A stretch of 19,339 bases of DNA from an uncultured Collinsella sp. Lineage in GTDB: Bacteria; Actinomycetota; Coriobacteriia; Coriobacteriales; Coriobacteriaceae. The notes beneath the pieces were generated by a model. It was not told where the DNA came from and did no database searches. It was given only the letters and a program-made list of their open reading frames with translations. Numbering within the stretch: the stretch's first letter is position 1; each line of letters begins with the position of its first letter. The position numbers and the translations under genes were made by a program. Below, in pieces: positions 1 through 10,162 of this stretch. The stretch is taken from NCBI GenBank assembly GCA_902478885.1, contig CABSMS010000033.1:1-19339 (forward strand), read 5' to 3'.

Positions 1-34
1 TTCGTCGGCAGCGTTAGATGTGTATAAGAGACAG
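1..34. other. Sequencing adapter (Nextera read-1 adapter plus Tn5 mosaic end), not genomic
   Basis: Bases 2-34 match the 33-nt Illumina Nextera read-1 adapter with one difference (T for C at base 15). Bases 16-34 are the exact 19-bp Tn5 mosaic end AGATGTGTATAAGAGACAG. The genomic insert starts at base 35, inside rpoC. On the minus strand the rpoC frame runs on through the adapter by chance for several codons, so an automatic gene call could add artificial C-terminal residues. The match rests on the known adapter sequence and is read directly here. Confidence 0.97.
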
Positions 35-1185
35 TTGTCGAACAGGGCGTCCACGGACTCCTGGAGCATGCGCTTCTCGTTGTTCACGATGATCGCGGGG
101 GCGTCCAGGTCGAGCAGGCGCTTGAGTCGGTTGTTACGGTTGATCACGCGACGATACAGGTCGTTGAGGTCGGATGCGGCGAAGCGGCCGCCGTCGAGCT
201 GGACCATCGGGCGCAGATCGGGCGGAATGACCGGGATGACGTCCAGGATCATGTTCGCGGGGCTGTTGCCGCCCTTCAGGAAGGCGTCAACGACCTCGAG
301 GCGCTTAACGGCCTTCTCGCGCTTCTGCTTCTGGGAGTCCTCGTCGGCGATGATGGCCTTGAGCTTCTCGGCCTCGGAGGGGAGGTCGATGGCAGCGAGC
401 AGGTCGCGGACGGCCTCGGCACCCATACCACCCTTGAAGTACATGGAGTAGTAACGGGTCATCTCGCGGAACAGCGGCTCATCGGAGATGAGGTCGCGCT
501 CGGTGAGTTTCATGAAGGCGTTGAAGGCGTCCGTGCGGAGCTGCTTCTCGTCCTTGCACTCTTCCTCGATGTCGACGATGCCGGAGGCGATCTCCTCGGG
601 GGTCAGCGGCTCCTCGTCGGAGAACTCGTCAAAGTTCTCGGGGTCGCCCTGCTCCTTGAGGGACTCGATCTGGCGGGCGCACTCGGCATCGATCTCTTCC
701 AGATCGGCGGCGAGCTCCTCGCGCAGGTCGTCAGCGTCGGCCTCGCGAGCCTCGTAGTCGACCTCGGTGATGATGTAGCTGGCAAAGTACAGAACCTTCT
801 CGAGGTCCTTGGACTTGATGTCGAGCATACGGCTCATCGGGAAGCTCGTGGGGCTCTTGAAATACCAGATATGGGACACGGGAGCGGCGAGCTCGATGTG
901 ACCCATGCGGTCGCGACGCACCTTGGCCGAGGTGACCTCGACGCCGCAGCGCTCGCAGACGATGCCCTTAAAGCGGATGCCCTTGTACTTGCCGCAGGAG
1001 CACTCCCAGTCCTTGGCGGGACCGAAGATCTTCTCGCAGAACAGGCCGTCCTTCTCGGGCTTGAGGGTACGGTAATTGATGGTCTCCGGCTTCTTGACCT
1101 CACCGTGCGACCAGGAACGGATCTGGTCGGCGGAGGCAAGGGAGATCTTTACCGAGTCAAAATCAGTAGCTTCGAAATCTGCCAC
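35..1185 (-). CDS. rpoC: RNA polymerase subunit beta' (RpoC), N-terminal 383 codons, cut by contig edge
   Basis: This is the largest catalytic subunit of RNA polymerase; with RpoB it forms the active-site cleft. The reading begins ADFEATDFDSVKISLASADQ and contains the N-terminal zinc site CSCGKYK...CERCGVEV (Cys at about 62, 64, 77 and 80), followed by RRDRMGHIELAAPVSHIWY, all typical of beta'. A region near residues 285-300 (DVIPVIPPDLRPMVQLDGG) is also canonical. The catalytic NADFDGD motif lies beyond the break. I chose GTG at 1185 because the AAGGAG at 1195-1200 then has a 9-nt spacing. An in-frame TTG at 1191 would leave only 3 nt. The start lies 6 bp past the rpoB stop, so the two genes are translationally linked. 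The frame is open to base 35, where the adapter begins; the gene is truncated by sequencing, not biology. Confidence 0.97.
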
Positions 1186-1191
1186 AGTCAA

Positions 1192-4683
<3,492 letters not shown>

Positions 4684-4756
4684 CAGGTTTTTCCTCCTTC
4701 ACGGAAATGCTCGGTGGGTTGGCGAGGCATAGCTTCGCCAGTTATCGCAACCTAAT

Positions 4757-4784
4757 AGTTTATCAGGTACCGACCGTTGGGCAA
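4757..4784 (-). promoter_or_regulatory. rpoB: Candidate rpoBC promoter (extended -10)
   Basis: Read on the minus strand, TTGCCC (4784-4779), a 16-nt spacer and TAAACT (4762-4757) form a sigma70-like promoter. A TG dinucleotide one base before the -10 gives an extended -10. The predicted start is near 4750, giving a leader of about 65 nt before the rpoB GTG. The presence of a strong terminator after galU makes a promoter here necessary. Placement is by motif only. Confidence 0.5.
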
Positions 4785-4862
4785 GAAAAGCCTTGACGCG
4801 ATTGAGTTTTTGGAGTAGCAAAGTTTTTCAGCAGAAAACACGCAGGTAGATGTATGTGTATC

Positions 4863-4874
4863 GAACATCTGTTC
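4863..4874. promoter_or_regulatory. LexA/DinR-like box upstream of rpoB
   Basis: On the minus strand this reads GAACAGATGTTC, which fits the core GAACRNRYGTTY of the Gram-positive/actinobacterial LexA box at every position; the flank extends it to GTTCGA on one side. It abuts a second, weaker promoter-like pair (TTGGCT at 4901-4896, 16-nt spacer, TATATG at 4879-4874). A wider perfect 7-bp inverted repeat, CTGTTCA at 4869-4875 and TGAACAG at 4887-4893, overlaps it. LexA binding is inferred; a different regulator could use this palindrome. Confidence 0.35.
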
Positions 4875-4915
4875 ATATATTTTCTGTGAACAGAGAGCCA
4901 ACAATCGCAGCTCTT

Positions 4916-4950
4916 ATAAAAAACGGGCGCGAACCGAGGTCCGCACCCGT
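4916..4950 (-). terminator. Rho-independent terminator of galU
   Basis: Minus-strand RNA from 4950 to 4923 folds into a 12-bp stem (two G-U pairs, otherwise Watson-Crick) closed by the loop CTCG. It is followed at once by six U (4923-4918). It begins 21 nt after the galU stop and separates galU from rpoB. Confidence 0.93.
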
Positions 4951-4970
4951 AAATGTCGATGCCCGAAGGC

Positions 4971-5879
4971 TTACTTGCGCATCAAGCCGCCGCGCTCGTC
5001 GATGGCGTCCCAGAAGGCGCTTGCAAAGCGAGGATCGCTTGCAGCCATGAGGGCGTTGGTGGCCATCCAGCCAGAGGGAGTGCCGGTGTCGTAGCCCGAC
5101 AGCGGGTCGATGACGACCGCATACATGGCCTCGCGATCGAGCGAACGGGCCATTGCGTCGGTGAGCTGGATCTCGCCGCCCTTGCCGGCCTGCTGATCTG
5201 CCAGCAGGTCCATGACCAGCGGGCTCAGCAGATAGCGGCCGACGATGTACAGGTTGGACGGAGCAGCCTCGGGAGCGGGCTTCTCGACCAGACCGCCGAT
5301 GCGCCAGACAGCGCCCGGCTCGGCATCGGCAACGCCCTCGGCGCCCTCGAGCGAACCGACGCGCTCGCCGGCGATAACGCCGTAGCGGCTGACTTCCTCG
5401 GGCGAGCAAGCAGCGACGGCGATAACCGAAGCGCCACCGTGCTCCTTGGAAACGGCGAGCATCTTGTCGCAGATGTCGCGGTTAGGCACAACGTAGTCGC
5501 CCAGAAGAACCAGGAAGTTCTCCCCTGCCACGGCGTCGGCAGCAGAGCGAATAGCATGGCCGAGGCCCTTGGGCTCGTACTGATAACGGAAGTCGACCGG
5601 CATACCGCCAGCGTGGGCGACGGCATCGGCATAGGCGTTCTTGCCGCGCTCGCGCAGCAGGTTCTCGAGCGAGCGATCGGGCTGGAAGTAGTTCAGTAGC
5701 TCGGGCTTACCGGGAGAGGTAACGATGATGGCGTCGTCGACCTCCTCGGGATCGAGCGCCTCCTCGACGACGTACTGAATGACGGGCTTGTCGAGCACCG
5801 GCAGCATCTCTTTGGGCGTGCACTTGGTGCCAGGCAGAAAACGCGTGCCAAGACCGGCGGCGGGGATGATTGCCTTCAT
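4971..5879 (-). CDS. galU: UTP-glucose-1-phosphate uridylyltransferase (GalU)
   Basis: The 302-residue cytosolic nucleotidyltransferase makes UDP-glucose from UTP and glucose-1-phosphate, for glycan and cell-envelope synthesis and for galactose use. The N-terminus MKAIIPAAGLGTRFLPGTKC with the following TPKEMLPVLDKPVIQ is the diagnostic nucleotide-binding signature. VLLGDYVVP supplies the metal-binding Asp, VEKPAPEAAPSN the sugar-phosphate Lys region, and SGYDTGTPSGWMATN the C-terminal signature. I use ATG at 5879 rather than an in-frame start at 5963: the family begins at MKAI, and AAAGGAT lies at 5891-5897 with 11-nt spacing. The gene lies between rplL and rpoB with its own promoter and terminator, so it is a one-gene transcript. 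Function is certain at family level. Confidence 0.96.
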   Translation of the reverse strand: MKAIIPAAGLGTRFLPGTKCTPKEMLPVLDKPVIQYVVEEALDPEEVDDAIIVTSPGKPELLNYFQPDRSLENLLRERGKNAYADAVAHAGGMPVDFRYQYEPKGLGHAIRSAADAVAGENFLVLLGDYVVPNRDICDKMLAVSKEHGGASVIAVAACSPEEVSRYGVIAGERVGSLEGAEGVADAEPGAVWRIGGLVEKPAPEAAPSNLYIVGRYLLSPLVMDLLADQQAGKGGEIQLTDAMARSLDREAMYAVVIDPLSGYDTGTPSGWMATNALMAASDPRFASAFWDAIDERGGLMRK

Positions 5880-5975
5880 GTTATTCAAAGATCCTTTCGC
5901 AGGCGCAAAAGCGCCCCATGCGTGCGGCACACAGCCGCAGACCAAATTGCGATACCCAAGCATCTTACCGCTGGA

Positions 5976-6003
5976 ACTATATGTCGCTACAAGGCAGAGA
6001 CAA
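5976..6003 (-). promoter_or_regulatory. galU: Candidate galU promoter
   Basis: On the minus strand, TTGTCT (6003-5998), a 16-nt spacer and TATAGT (5981-5976) give a good sigma70-type promoter, with one mismatch in the -10. The predicted leader is about 90 nt. It contains two small hairpins: a 6-bp stem with a 5-nt loop near 5923-5938 and GGCGC-TTTT-GCGCC at 5901-5914. These sit directly before the ribosome-binding site. The promoter lies downstream of the rplL terminator. Confidence 0.55.
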
Positions 6004-6132
6004 TTCTTCAGCAGGTCAACGCAAATTATTGCTCGAATGGTGCAATTTTATTGCCCAACGGCAGGGTACCCGATACGACGCAAATCGCAGAACATGGCAG
6101 TTTGAGCAACCGATGCCGAGGGACCGAAAAAC

Positions 6133-6166
6133 AAAAAAGACGGGGCTCGCAATGCGAACCCCGTCT
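6133..6166 (-). terminator. Rho-independent terminator of the rplJ-rplL transcript
   Basis: Minus-strand RNA from 6166 to 6138 forms a 13-bp stem (one G-U pair) with the 3-nt loop AUU, followed by six U (6138-6133). It starts 28 nt after the rplL stop. It is strong enough to end most transcription before galU. Confidence 0.95.
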
Positions 6167-6193
6167 GCAAAGAAATCTGGCGAGAAAGCCTGA

Positions 6194-6571
6194 TTACTTG
6201 AGGGTGACAGCAGCGCCAGCAGCCTCGAGCTTCTCCTTGGCAGCCTCGGCGTCCTCCTTCTTGGCACCCTCGAGAACAGCCTTGGGAGCGCCCTCGACGA
6301 CCTCCTTGGCCTCCTTCAGGCCAAGGTTGGTGAGCTCACGGACGGCCTTGATAACCTGGATCTTGTTGTCGCCGAAGCCCTCGAGCACGACGTCAAACTC
6401 GGTCTTCTCCTCGGCCTCAGCAGCGCCAGCAGCGGGAGCGGCGACAACAGCGGCAGGAGCAGCGGCGGAAACGCCGAAGGTGTCCTCGATAGCCTTGACG
6501 AGCTCGGAAGCCTCGAGAAGGGTCATTTCCTTAAGAGCATCGATGATCTCATCGGTGGTAAGCTTAGCCAT
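6194..6571 (-). CDS. rplL: 50S ribosomal protein L7/L12
   Basis: The 125-residue acidic stalk protein binds L10 as dimers and recruits translation GTPases to the ribosome. It has the N-terminal dimerisation domain (MAKLTTDEIIDALKEMTLLE), a flexible Ala/Pro hinge (about residues 34-53) and the conserved C-terminal domain (EFDVVLEGFGDNKIQVIKAV, then LGLKEAKEVVEGAP). The start at 6571 is set by MAKL and by AAAGGA at 6579-6584 with 7-nt spacing; an upstream in-frame start at 6604 would add 11 unrelated residues. It follows rplJ after a 102-bp gap that holds a perfect 6-bp hairpin (6591-6606) and a GC-rich hairpin near 6643-6658. These may help set the higher L12 yield relative to L10. Confidence 0.98.
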   Translation of the reverse strand: MAKLTTDEIIDALKEMTLLEASELVKAIEDTFGVSAAAPAAVVAAPAAGAAEAEEKTEFDVVLEGFGDNKIQVIKAVRELTNLGLKEAKEVVEGAPKAVLEGAKKEDAEAAKEKLEAAGAAVTLK

Positions 6572-6673
6572 TTCTAAGTCCTTTCGGTTTCCGTGCGGAT
6601 GCACGGAGATCAGTTAAAACACGACGCGAATGCGCCAGGGGTGCGGCGTTGCCGCCGCGGGTGAAAACAGCAA

Positions 6674-7195
6674 CTAGGCTGCCTTCTGCTCGGAGACCTG
6701 CTGAATCGAACGAGCGAGACCAGAGGAAACGCCGTTGACGCAGACAGCGATGTCGCGAGCGAAACCGGAGATGAGACCGGCGATCTGGCCGAGAAGCTGA
6801 TCCTTGGTGGGCAGCTCGGCGATAGCCTTAACATCATCAGCGGAAACGGCCTTGCCGTCGGAGATACCGCCCTTGATCTCAAGGACGCCCTTGGACTTAG
6901 CGGAGAAGTCCTTAAGGGCCTTAGCGGCCTCGACCGGCTCGGACTCGTAGAACACATAAGCGACGGGGCCGGCGAGGATCTCGTCGAGCTCGGGCTGCTC
7001 CTGGTTCTTGAGAGCGATCTTGACCAGGTTGTTCTTGTAGACCTTCATCTCGGCGCCGCACTCGCGAAGCTGATGACGCAGCTCCTGAGCCTGCTTAACC
7101 GTCAGACCGTTGTAGTTGACGACGAACAGACCGGCGTTCTCGGCGATACGGGACTCGATCTCTGCAACCTTGTCGATTTTGTACTGCTGGGGCAT
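6674..7195 (-). CDS. rplJ: 50S ribosomal protein L10
   Basis: The 173-residue protein anchors the L7/L12 stalk to 23S rRNA and represses its own operon by binding the mRNA leader. The N-terminus (MPQQYKIDKVAEIESRIAEN, then FVVNYNGLTVKQAQELRHQL) and VYKNNLVKIAL are the conserved rRNA-binding domain. The C-terminal helix that carries L12 dimers follows. ATG at 7195 has a strong GAGGAGGTG at 7202-7210 with about 8-nt spacing after the core. It is the first gene of a two-gene operon with rplL. rplK and rplA, often just upstream in other bacteria, are absent from this window; the next upstream gene is an aminotransferase. Confidence 0.98.
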   Translation of the reverse strand: MPQQYKIDKVAEIESRIAENAGLFVVNYNGLTVKQAQELRHQLRECGAEMKVYKNNLVKIALKNQEQPELDEILAGPVAYVFYESEPVEAAKALKDFSAKSKGVLEIKGGISDGKAVSADDVKAIAELPTKDQLLGQIAGLISGFARDIAVCVNGVSSGLARSIQQVSEQKAA

Positions 7196-7210
7196 GAATT
7201 ACACCTCCTC

Positions 7211-7405
7211 GAATTCTTTCCGGGCACGGTCCGCCACAAGGACGTGACGGGGGCATGTCCAAAAAGAAAGCCCCCGCGCTGCATGAGCGACGGGGGCGAG
7301 AAGACATATCTACTCGACCACCTCGGCTGGCGGGAAGTCCCATTAAGCTCGCGGGTAAGACCCGTTTGCGCCGGCTGTCTCTGGCAGCGGATTCGTGCGT
7401 GAACC
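7211..7405 (-). promoter_or_regulatory. L10 leader (ribosomal protein autoregulatory RNA)
   Basis: The minus-strand leader contains CAGAGACAGCCGGCG, the hairpin CGGGT-CTT-ACCCG (7352-7364), then TTAATGGGACTTCCCGCC and GCCGAGGT. This order matches the known L10 leader family (kink-turn-bearing stem, the UUAAUGGGA and CCGAGGU elements), placed directly upstream of rplJ and ending in an attenuator. Known biology: excess L10 or L10-L12 complex binds this leader and favours termination. I recognised it by eye; a covariance-model scan was not possible. Confidence 0.85.
7261..7297 (-). terminator. Attenuator terminator in the rplJ leader
   Basis: On the minus strand, GCCCCCG (7297-7291) pairs with CGGGGGC (7276-7270). 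One bulged base separates this from a 4-bp CGCT/AGCG stem around the loop CATGC. The hairpin is followed by UUUCUUUUU. It lies 65 nt before the rplJ start, inside the L10 leader, so it acts as a regulated attenuator rather than a gene end. Confidence 0.88.
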
Positions 7406-7411
7406 GAAAGT

Positions 7412-7440
7412 ATTATGGCGGGGACCCCGGCGTCGGTCAA
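7412..7440 (-). promoter_or_regulatory. rplJ: rplJL promoter
   Basis: Minus-strand TTGACC (7440-7435), a 17-nt spacer and CATAAT (7417-7412) each differ from the sigma70 consensus by one base. Transcription should start near 7405, which gives a leader of about 210 nt matching the L10 leader and attenuator. Confidence 0.8.
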
Positions 7441-7640
7441 CGGAAAACCGGGCTGCACACAATTCCACCATCCGGCACGCTCCGCCGAAGGCCGGGCGCA
7501 AGGTTTTCGCTCGGTCAAGTCCTGGGCTCGCACGAAGGCCACATTAAGTGGCCTTCGGCTCGTGCGGAATCTACGAAAACCTTGCGCCCGGCCTTCGGCG
7601 GCGCGGCCTGCGGTGACTTTGGGGCAGCCCGGGTTTTCGT
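7440..7640. repeat. Large nested palindromic element
   Basis: Arms at 7482-7509 and 7574-7601 are perfect 28-bp inverted repeats. Inside lies a second perfect inverted repeat, 7533-7542 against 7548-7557, with the 5-nt loop ATTAA. Outside, 7440-7455 and 7624-7639 are imperfect inverted copies (CGGAAAACCGGGCTGC versus GCAGCCCGGGTTTTCG). The whole ~200 bp can fold as one long structured hairpin or cruciform. It lies between the aminotransferase stop and the rplJL promoter, and there is no other obvious terminator for the aminotransferase, so it may stop that transcript. Short open frames across it on both strands encode similar peptides only because of the symmetry. It may be a dispersed intergenic repeat. 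Confidence 0.9.
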
Positions 7641-7701
7641 TGGCTGACGCCCCCACTCATAGTGCTTGAGTCGGTGGGCTGATGTGTTGCGTCCCGTTGG
7701 G

Positions 7702-8838
7702 CTATAAGGTTGAAATGAAGGTGGACAGGCGATTTAGGCCTTCGTCCAGATCTTGGTCGGAGACGCAGTAGCTTAGGCGGATGTGGCCTTCGGTGCCGAA
7801 ACAGTCGCCCGGGACTAGGGCTACGTTTGCCTCTTTGATGGCTTTGATGCAGAAGTCTTCGCTGGTTAGGCCGAACTTTTTGATGCTCGGGAAAGTGTAG
7901 AAGGCTCCTGCGGGCTCTACTACGTCGAGGCCCATGGCGTCTAAGGCCGCGAGTACGCGTTCGCGACGGGCTCGGTAGACTTCGAGCATGGGGGTTGGGT
8001 CGACGGTCAGGGCTCGGGCTGCGGCGTCCATCTCGAAGGAGACGGCGCTCGATACTAAGTATTGGTGGGCCTTTACGATCTCGGCGATAACGGGGGCTGC
8101 GGCTGCGAGCCAGCCCAAGCGCCAGCCGGTCATGGCCCAGGGCTTGGAGAAGCTCTCGATGACGACCGTCTGCTCACGCAGCTCCGGGTGACGCTGGGCA
8201 AAGCGCTCGTAGCCATCCGCATAAACCAGGCGGTTGTATACGTCGTCGCAGACCACGTAGATGCCCGCCTCCTCCGCCGCGCGCGCCACGGCGTCGAGCG
8301 ACGCCGTGTTGAGGATGCAACCCGTAGGATTGTTGGGCGAGCAGATGACGATGGCCTTGGTCGCCGGCGTCACGTAAGCACGAAATGCGTCCTCGTCAAT
8401 CTGGAATTGTGCAGGCTCCGTATCCAAAAAGACCGCCTTGGCGTGATTGGCCACGACGATGCTCTCGTACAGGCCAAAGGCCGGCGTGGGGATAATGACC
8501 TCGTCGCCGGGGTTGAGCATAGCCATGAATGCTGCCGACAGGGCCTCGGTCGCACCGTCGGTCAGAATGACCTCGTCCGCCGAAAACGTAAGGCCCGCAT
8601 CCCCCATGTAGGCAGATAACGCCTCACGCAGGGCGGGGCGACCGTTGTTGGGCGGATAGTGCGTGTCACCGCGGTCCAGTGCGGCGGTCACCTCGGCGCT
8701 AATCACATCGGGCGTGGGAAAATCGGGCTCGCCAAGCGCAAGCGCGATGCACCCCGGGTGCTGGGCGGCGAGCGCGTTAATCCGGCGGATGCCGGAGGGC
8801 TTGAGCGTGGCAAGCGAGGTATTCATGGGCAGTCGCAT
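7702..8838 (-). CDS. Pyridoxal-phosphate-dependent aminotransferase, class I
   Basis: The 378-residue cytosolic enzyme of the aspartate-aminotransferase fold (type I) transfers amino groups between amino and 2-oxo acids. Family signatures: GEPDFPTPD (36-44), YPPNNGRPALREAL where the family usually has Y-x-x-x-x-G-x-x-x-L-R, NNPTG (169-173), DDVY with cofactor-nitrogen Asp198, and SFSKPWAMTGWRLGW with the Schiff-base Lys232 and phosphate-binding Arg240. The residue after Lys is Pro where Thr is usual. A C-terminal Arg in HIRLSYC should bind the substrate carboxylate. The start at 8838 has AAAGGA with 5-nt spacing; Met5 is a weaker alternative. It is divergent from the plus-strand gene at 8932 across a 93-bp gap. 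The exact substrate (aspartate, alanine or aromatic) cannot be told from the sequence. Confidence 0.93.
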   Translation of the reverse strand: MRLPMNTSLATLKPSGIRRINALAAQHPGCIALALGEPDFPTPDVISAEVTAALDRGDTHYPPNNGRPALREALSAYMGDAGLTFSADEVILTDGATEALSAAFMAMLNPGDEVIIPTPAFGLYESIVVANHAKAVFLDTEPAQFQIDEDAFRAYVTPATKAIVICSPNNPTGCILNTASLDAVARAAEEAGIYVVCDDVYNRLVYADGYERFAQRHPELREQTVVIESFSKPWAMTGWRLGWLAAAAPVIAEIVKAHQYLVSSAVSFEMDAAARALTVDPTPMLEVYRARRERVLAALDAMGLDVVEPAGAFYTFPSIKKFGLTSEDFCIKAIKEANVALVPGDCFGTEGHIRLSYCVSDQDLDEGLNRLSTFISTL

Positions 8839-8931
8839 GGCGTTCCTTTCGTAAGGGTTGCACTAGGATAGCGCGGCGGGGCGCCGCCGGACGGTGTAAC
8901 CTAAACGGAAACCAACCGGAAAGGAGGCAGC

Positions 8932-9594
8932 ATGGAGCCGACCGCGCGCAGCGATGTACCAAAAACGCTGCAAACCATTGCGTATATCAGCATTCCCAAT
9001 AGTGCCGATCTTGAGTTTTTGCTCTGGGACCTGCAGGATGCCATCGCCGCCTATGCACAGCTTTCCGGCACCGCACTCCCCCGCCCGGTCGACTTGAAGG
9101 CAAATGACGCCGGCAGCGTTGCCGATGGCATCGTGCTGGCCATTGAAGATGTGGCTGACGATGAGACGTTGACAGCCATCGAGCAGGCGCTTGAGCGCTT
9201 TGGCGGTACGGGAACGCGCGTCTATGCCGCGATTCGAGCCGCACAAGAGAGCACTGAGCAGGCGCGTGGGACCGCCGTTCGCCTGCACAAGGCATGTGAG
9301 CGCCATGACCAATTGTGGTGTGGCGGCGTTGCCATCTGCGCCGGCAGCGGCATCGCAGCGCTTCGCCATTCCCCACGCATGGGCCTCTTGCGCCGACCAT
9401 TTTCGGAAGCGATAGATAAGCTTGTGGGCGCTGTGCGCATGGGCTGCTCCGTCGAGCATGCACAGCGACTTGGCGGCGGCAATGCCGCCAACGTCGACAC
9501 CGACGGCATGGTTTGCGCCGAGCCAGCCGTGCCCGCGCCGATCTGGCGAGGCGTTCTGAAACGTCTGGGCGCCCACGCTCAAACAAAAATCTAA
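8932..9594 (+). CDS. Uncharacterised protein, possibly a divergent flavodoxin-fold protein
   Basis: The 220-residue product has no signal peptide or membrane segment. I choose the plus strand because of the strong AAGGAGG at 8921-8927, four bases before ATG; the 239-codon minus-strand frame over the same DNA has no such site. The N-terminus (TIAYISIPNSADLEFLLWDL) looks like a beta strand and helix. The middle GTGTRVYAAIRAAQE, followed by LWCGGVAICAGSGIAALRHS (128-147), resembles the C-terminal half of small NAD(P)H-dependent flavodoxin-family proteins that carry a V-Y-x-I-x and W-x-G-G-x-x-I-x-x-G-x pattern. The usual N-terminal phosphate-binding loop (S-x-T-G-N-T type) is absent, so flavin binding is doubtful. 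It is divergent from the aminotransferase and ends 1 bp from the convergent glycosylase gene. The family link is tentative; the reading frame is well supported. Confidence 0.82.
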   Translation: MEPTARSDVPKTLQTIAYISIPNSADLEFLLWDLQDAIAAYAQLSGTALPRPVDLKANDAGSVADGIVLAIEDVADDETLTAIEQALERFGGTGTRVYAAIRAAQESTEQARGTAVRLHKACERHDQLWCGGVAICAGSGIAALRHSPRMGLLRRPFSEAIDKLVGAVRMGCSVEHAQRLGGGNAANVDTDGMVCAEPAVPAPIWRGVLKRLGAHAQTKI

Positions 9595-9595
9595 A

Positions 9596-10159
9596 TTAAA
9601 TTACAGCCCAGTCAACGGCCTCGCGCCAGCGCTCGACAAGGCGTTCCAGGCGCCATGCCGCATTGGCGGGACTTGTCGACGGCAGAACGATGGCCGGCAG
9701 CCCGGTGCGCTCTTGTAGATAGCGCTTGTAGAGCCGCCCTGCCGTGCCGCCGTTACAGACAACGACCTCGATAGGAGCTGCGCCGGTAATGCGCTCGACA
9801 TGCGCCGGAACGACGTTTTTGATGCTGGCGTCACTCGAACCCTTAATGTCGCAGCTCTCGATCACGTCCCACAGGGCCACGCCGCCGTTCAGCAGCATAG
9901 CCCGCTTGGCGGCAATCGAGGCGTCAAGCGTCACGGGCTCGCCGCTCGCCAAAGAGTCTCCCTCGTTGGGCGGCACGGGCGCACCAAGGCACGCGGCCAT
10001 CACGCGCCAAAAGCGGTTCTGCGGATTGCCATAGTAGAAGGCATTGGCACGCGAGAGCACCGAGGGAAACGACCCCAGCACCAAAACGCGCGAGCGCTCG
10101 TCAAACACGGGCTCAAACCCATGCTCAATATGCTGATAGCCCTCGTCCGGCGCAGTCAT
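9596..10159 (-). CDS. Hypoxanthine/uracil-DNA glycosylase (UDG superfamily family 6)
   Basis: The 187-residue monofunctional DNA glycosylase likely removes deaminated bases (hypoxanthine, possibly uracil) in base excision repair. The order of motifs is that of the hypoxanthine-DNA glycosylase branch: VLVLGSFPSVLSR (25-37), FYYGNPQNRFWRVM (41-54), LWDVIESCDIKGSSDASIKN (96-115) and, near the end, LPSTSPANAAW (159-169), which corresponds to the DNA-intercalating loop. Substrate preference comes from family knowledge. It follows the GH13 gene in the same direction with 3 nt between stop and start, and uses GAGGG inside the end of that gene as its ribosome site, so the two are cotranscribed. Its stop lies 1 bp from the stop of the facing gene. 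Confidence 0.88.
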   Translation of the reverse strand: MTAPDEGYQHIEHGFEPVFDERSRVLVLGSFPSVLSRANAFYYGNPQNRFWRVMAACLGAPVPPNEGDSLASGEPVTLDASIAAKRAMLLNGGVALWDVIESCDIKGSSDASIKNVVPAHVERITGAAPIEVVVCNGGTAGRLYKRYLQERTGLPAIVLPSTSPANAAWRLERLVERWREAVDWAVI

Positions 10160-10162
10160 GAA

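Noticed and set aside
4850..5050. A 66-codon plus-strand open frame in the rpoB upstream region
   Set aside because: It runs into the galU terminator and coding end on the opposite strand, without a ribosome site.
7102..7669. Several short open frames on both strands across the rplJ leader and the large palindrome
   Set aside because: They overlap the L10 leader, the promoter and the palindrome, and resemble one another only because of the inverted repeat.
8863..9582. A 239-codon minus-strand open frame overlapping the plus-strand gene at 8932
   Set aside because: It has no good ribosome site and no recognisable motif, whereas the plus-strand frame has AAGGAGG right before its ATG. I cannot fully exclude it.
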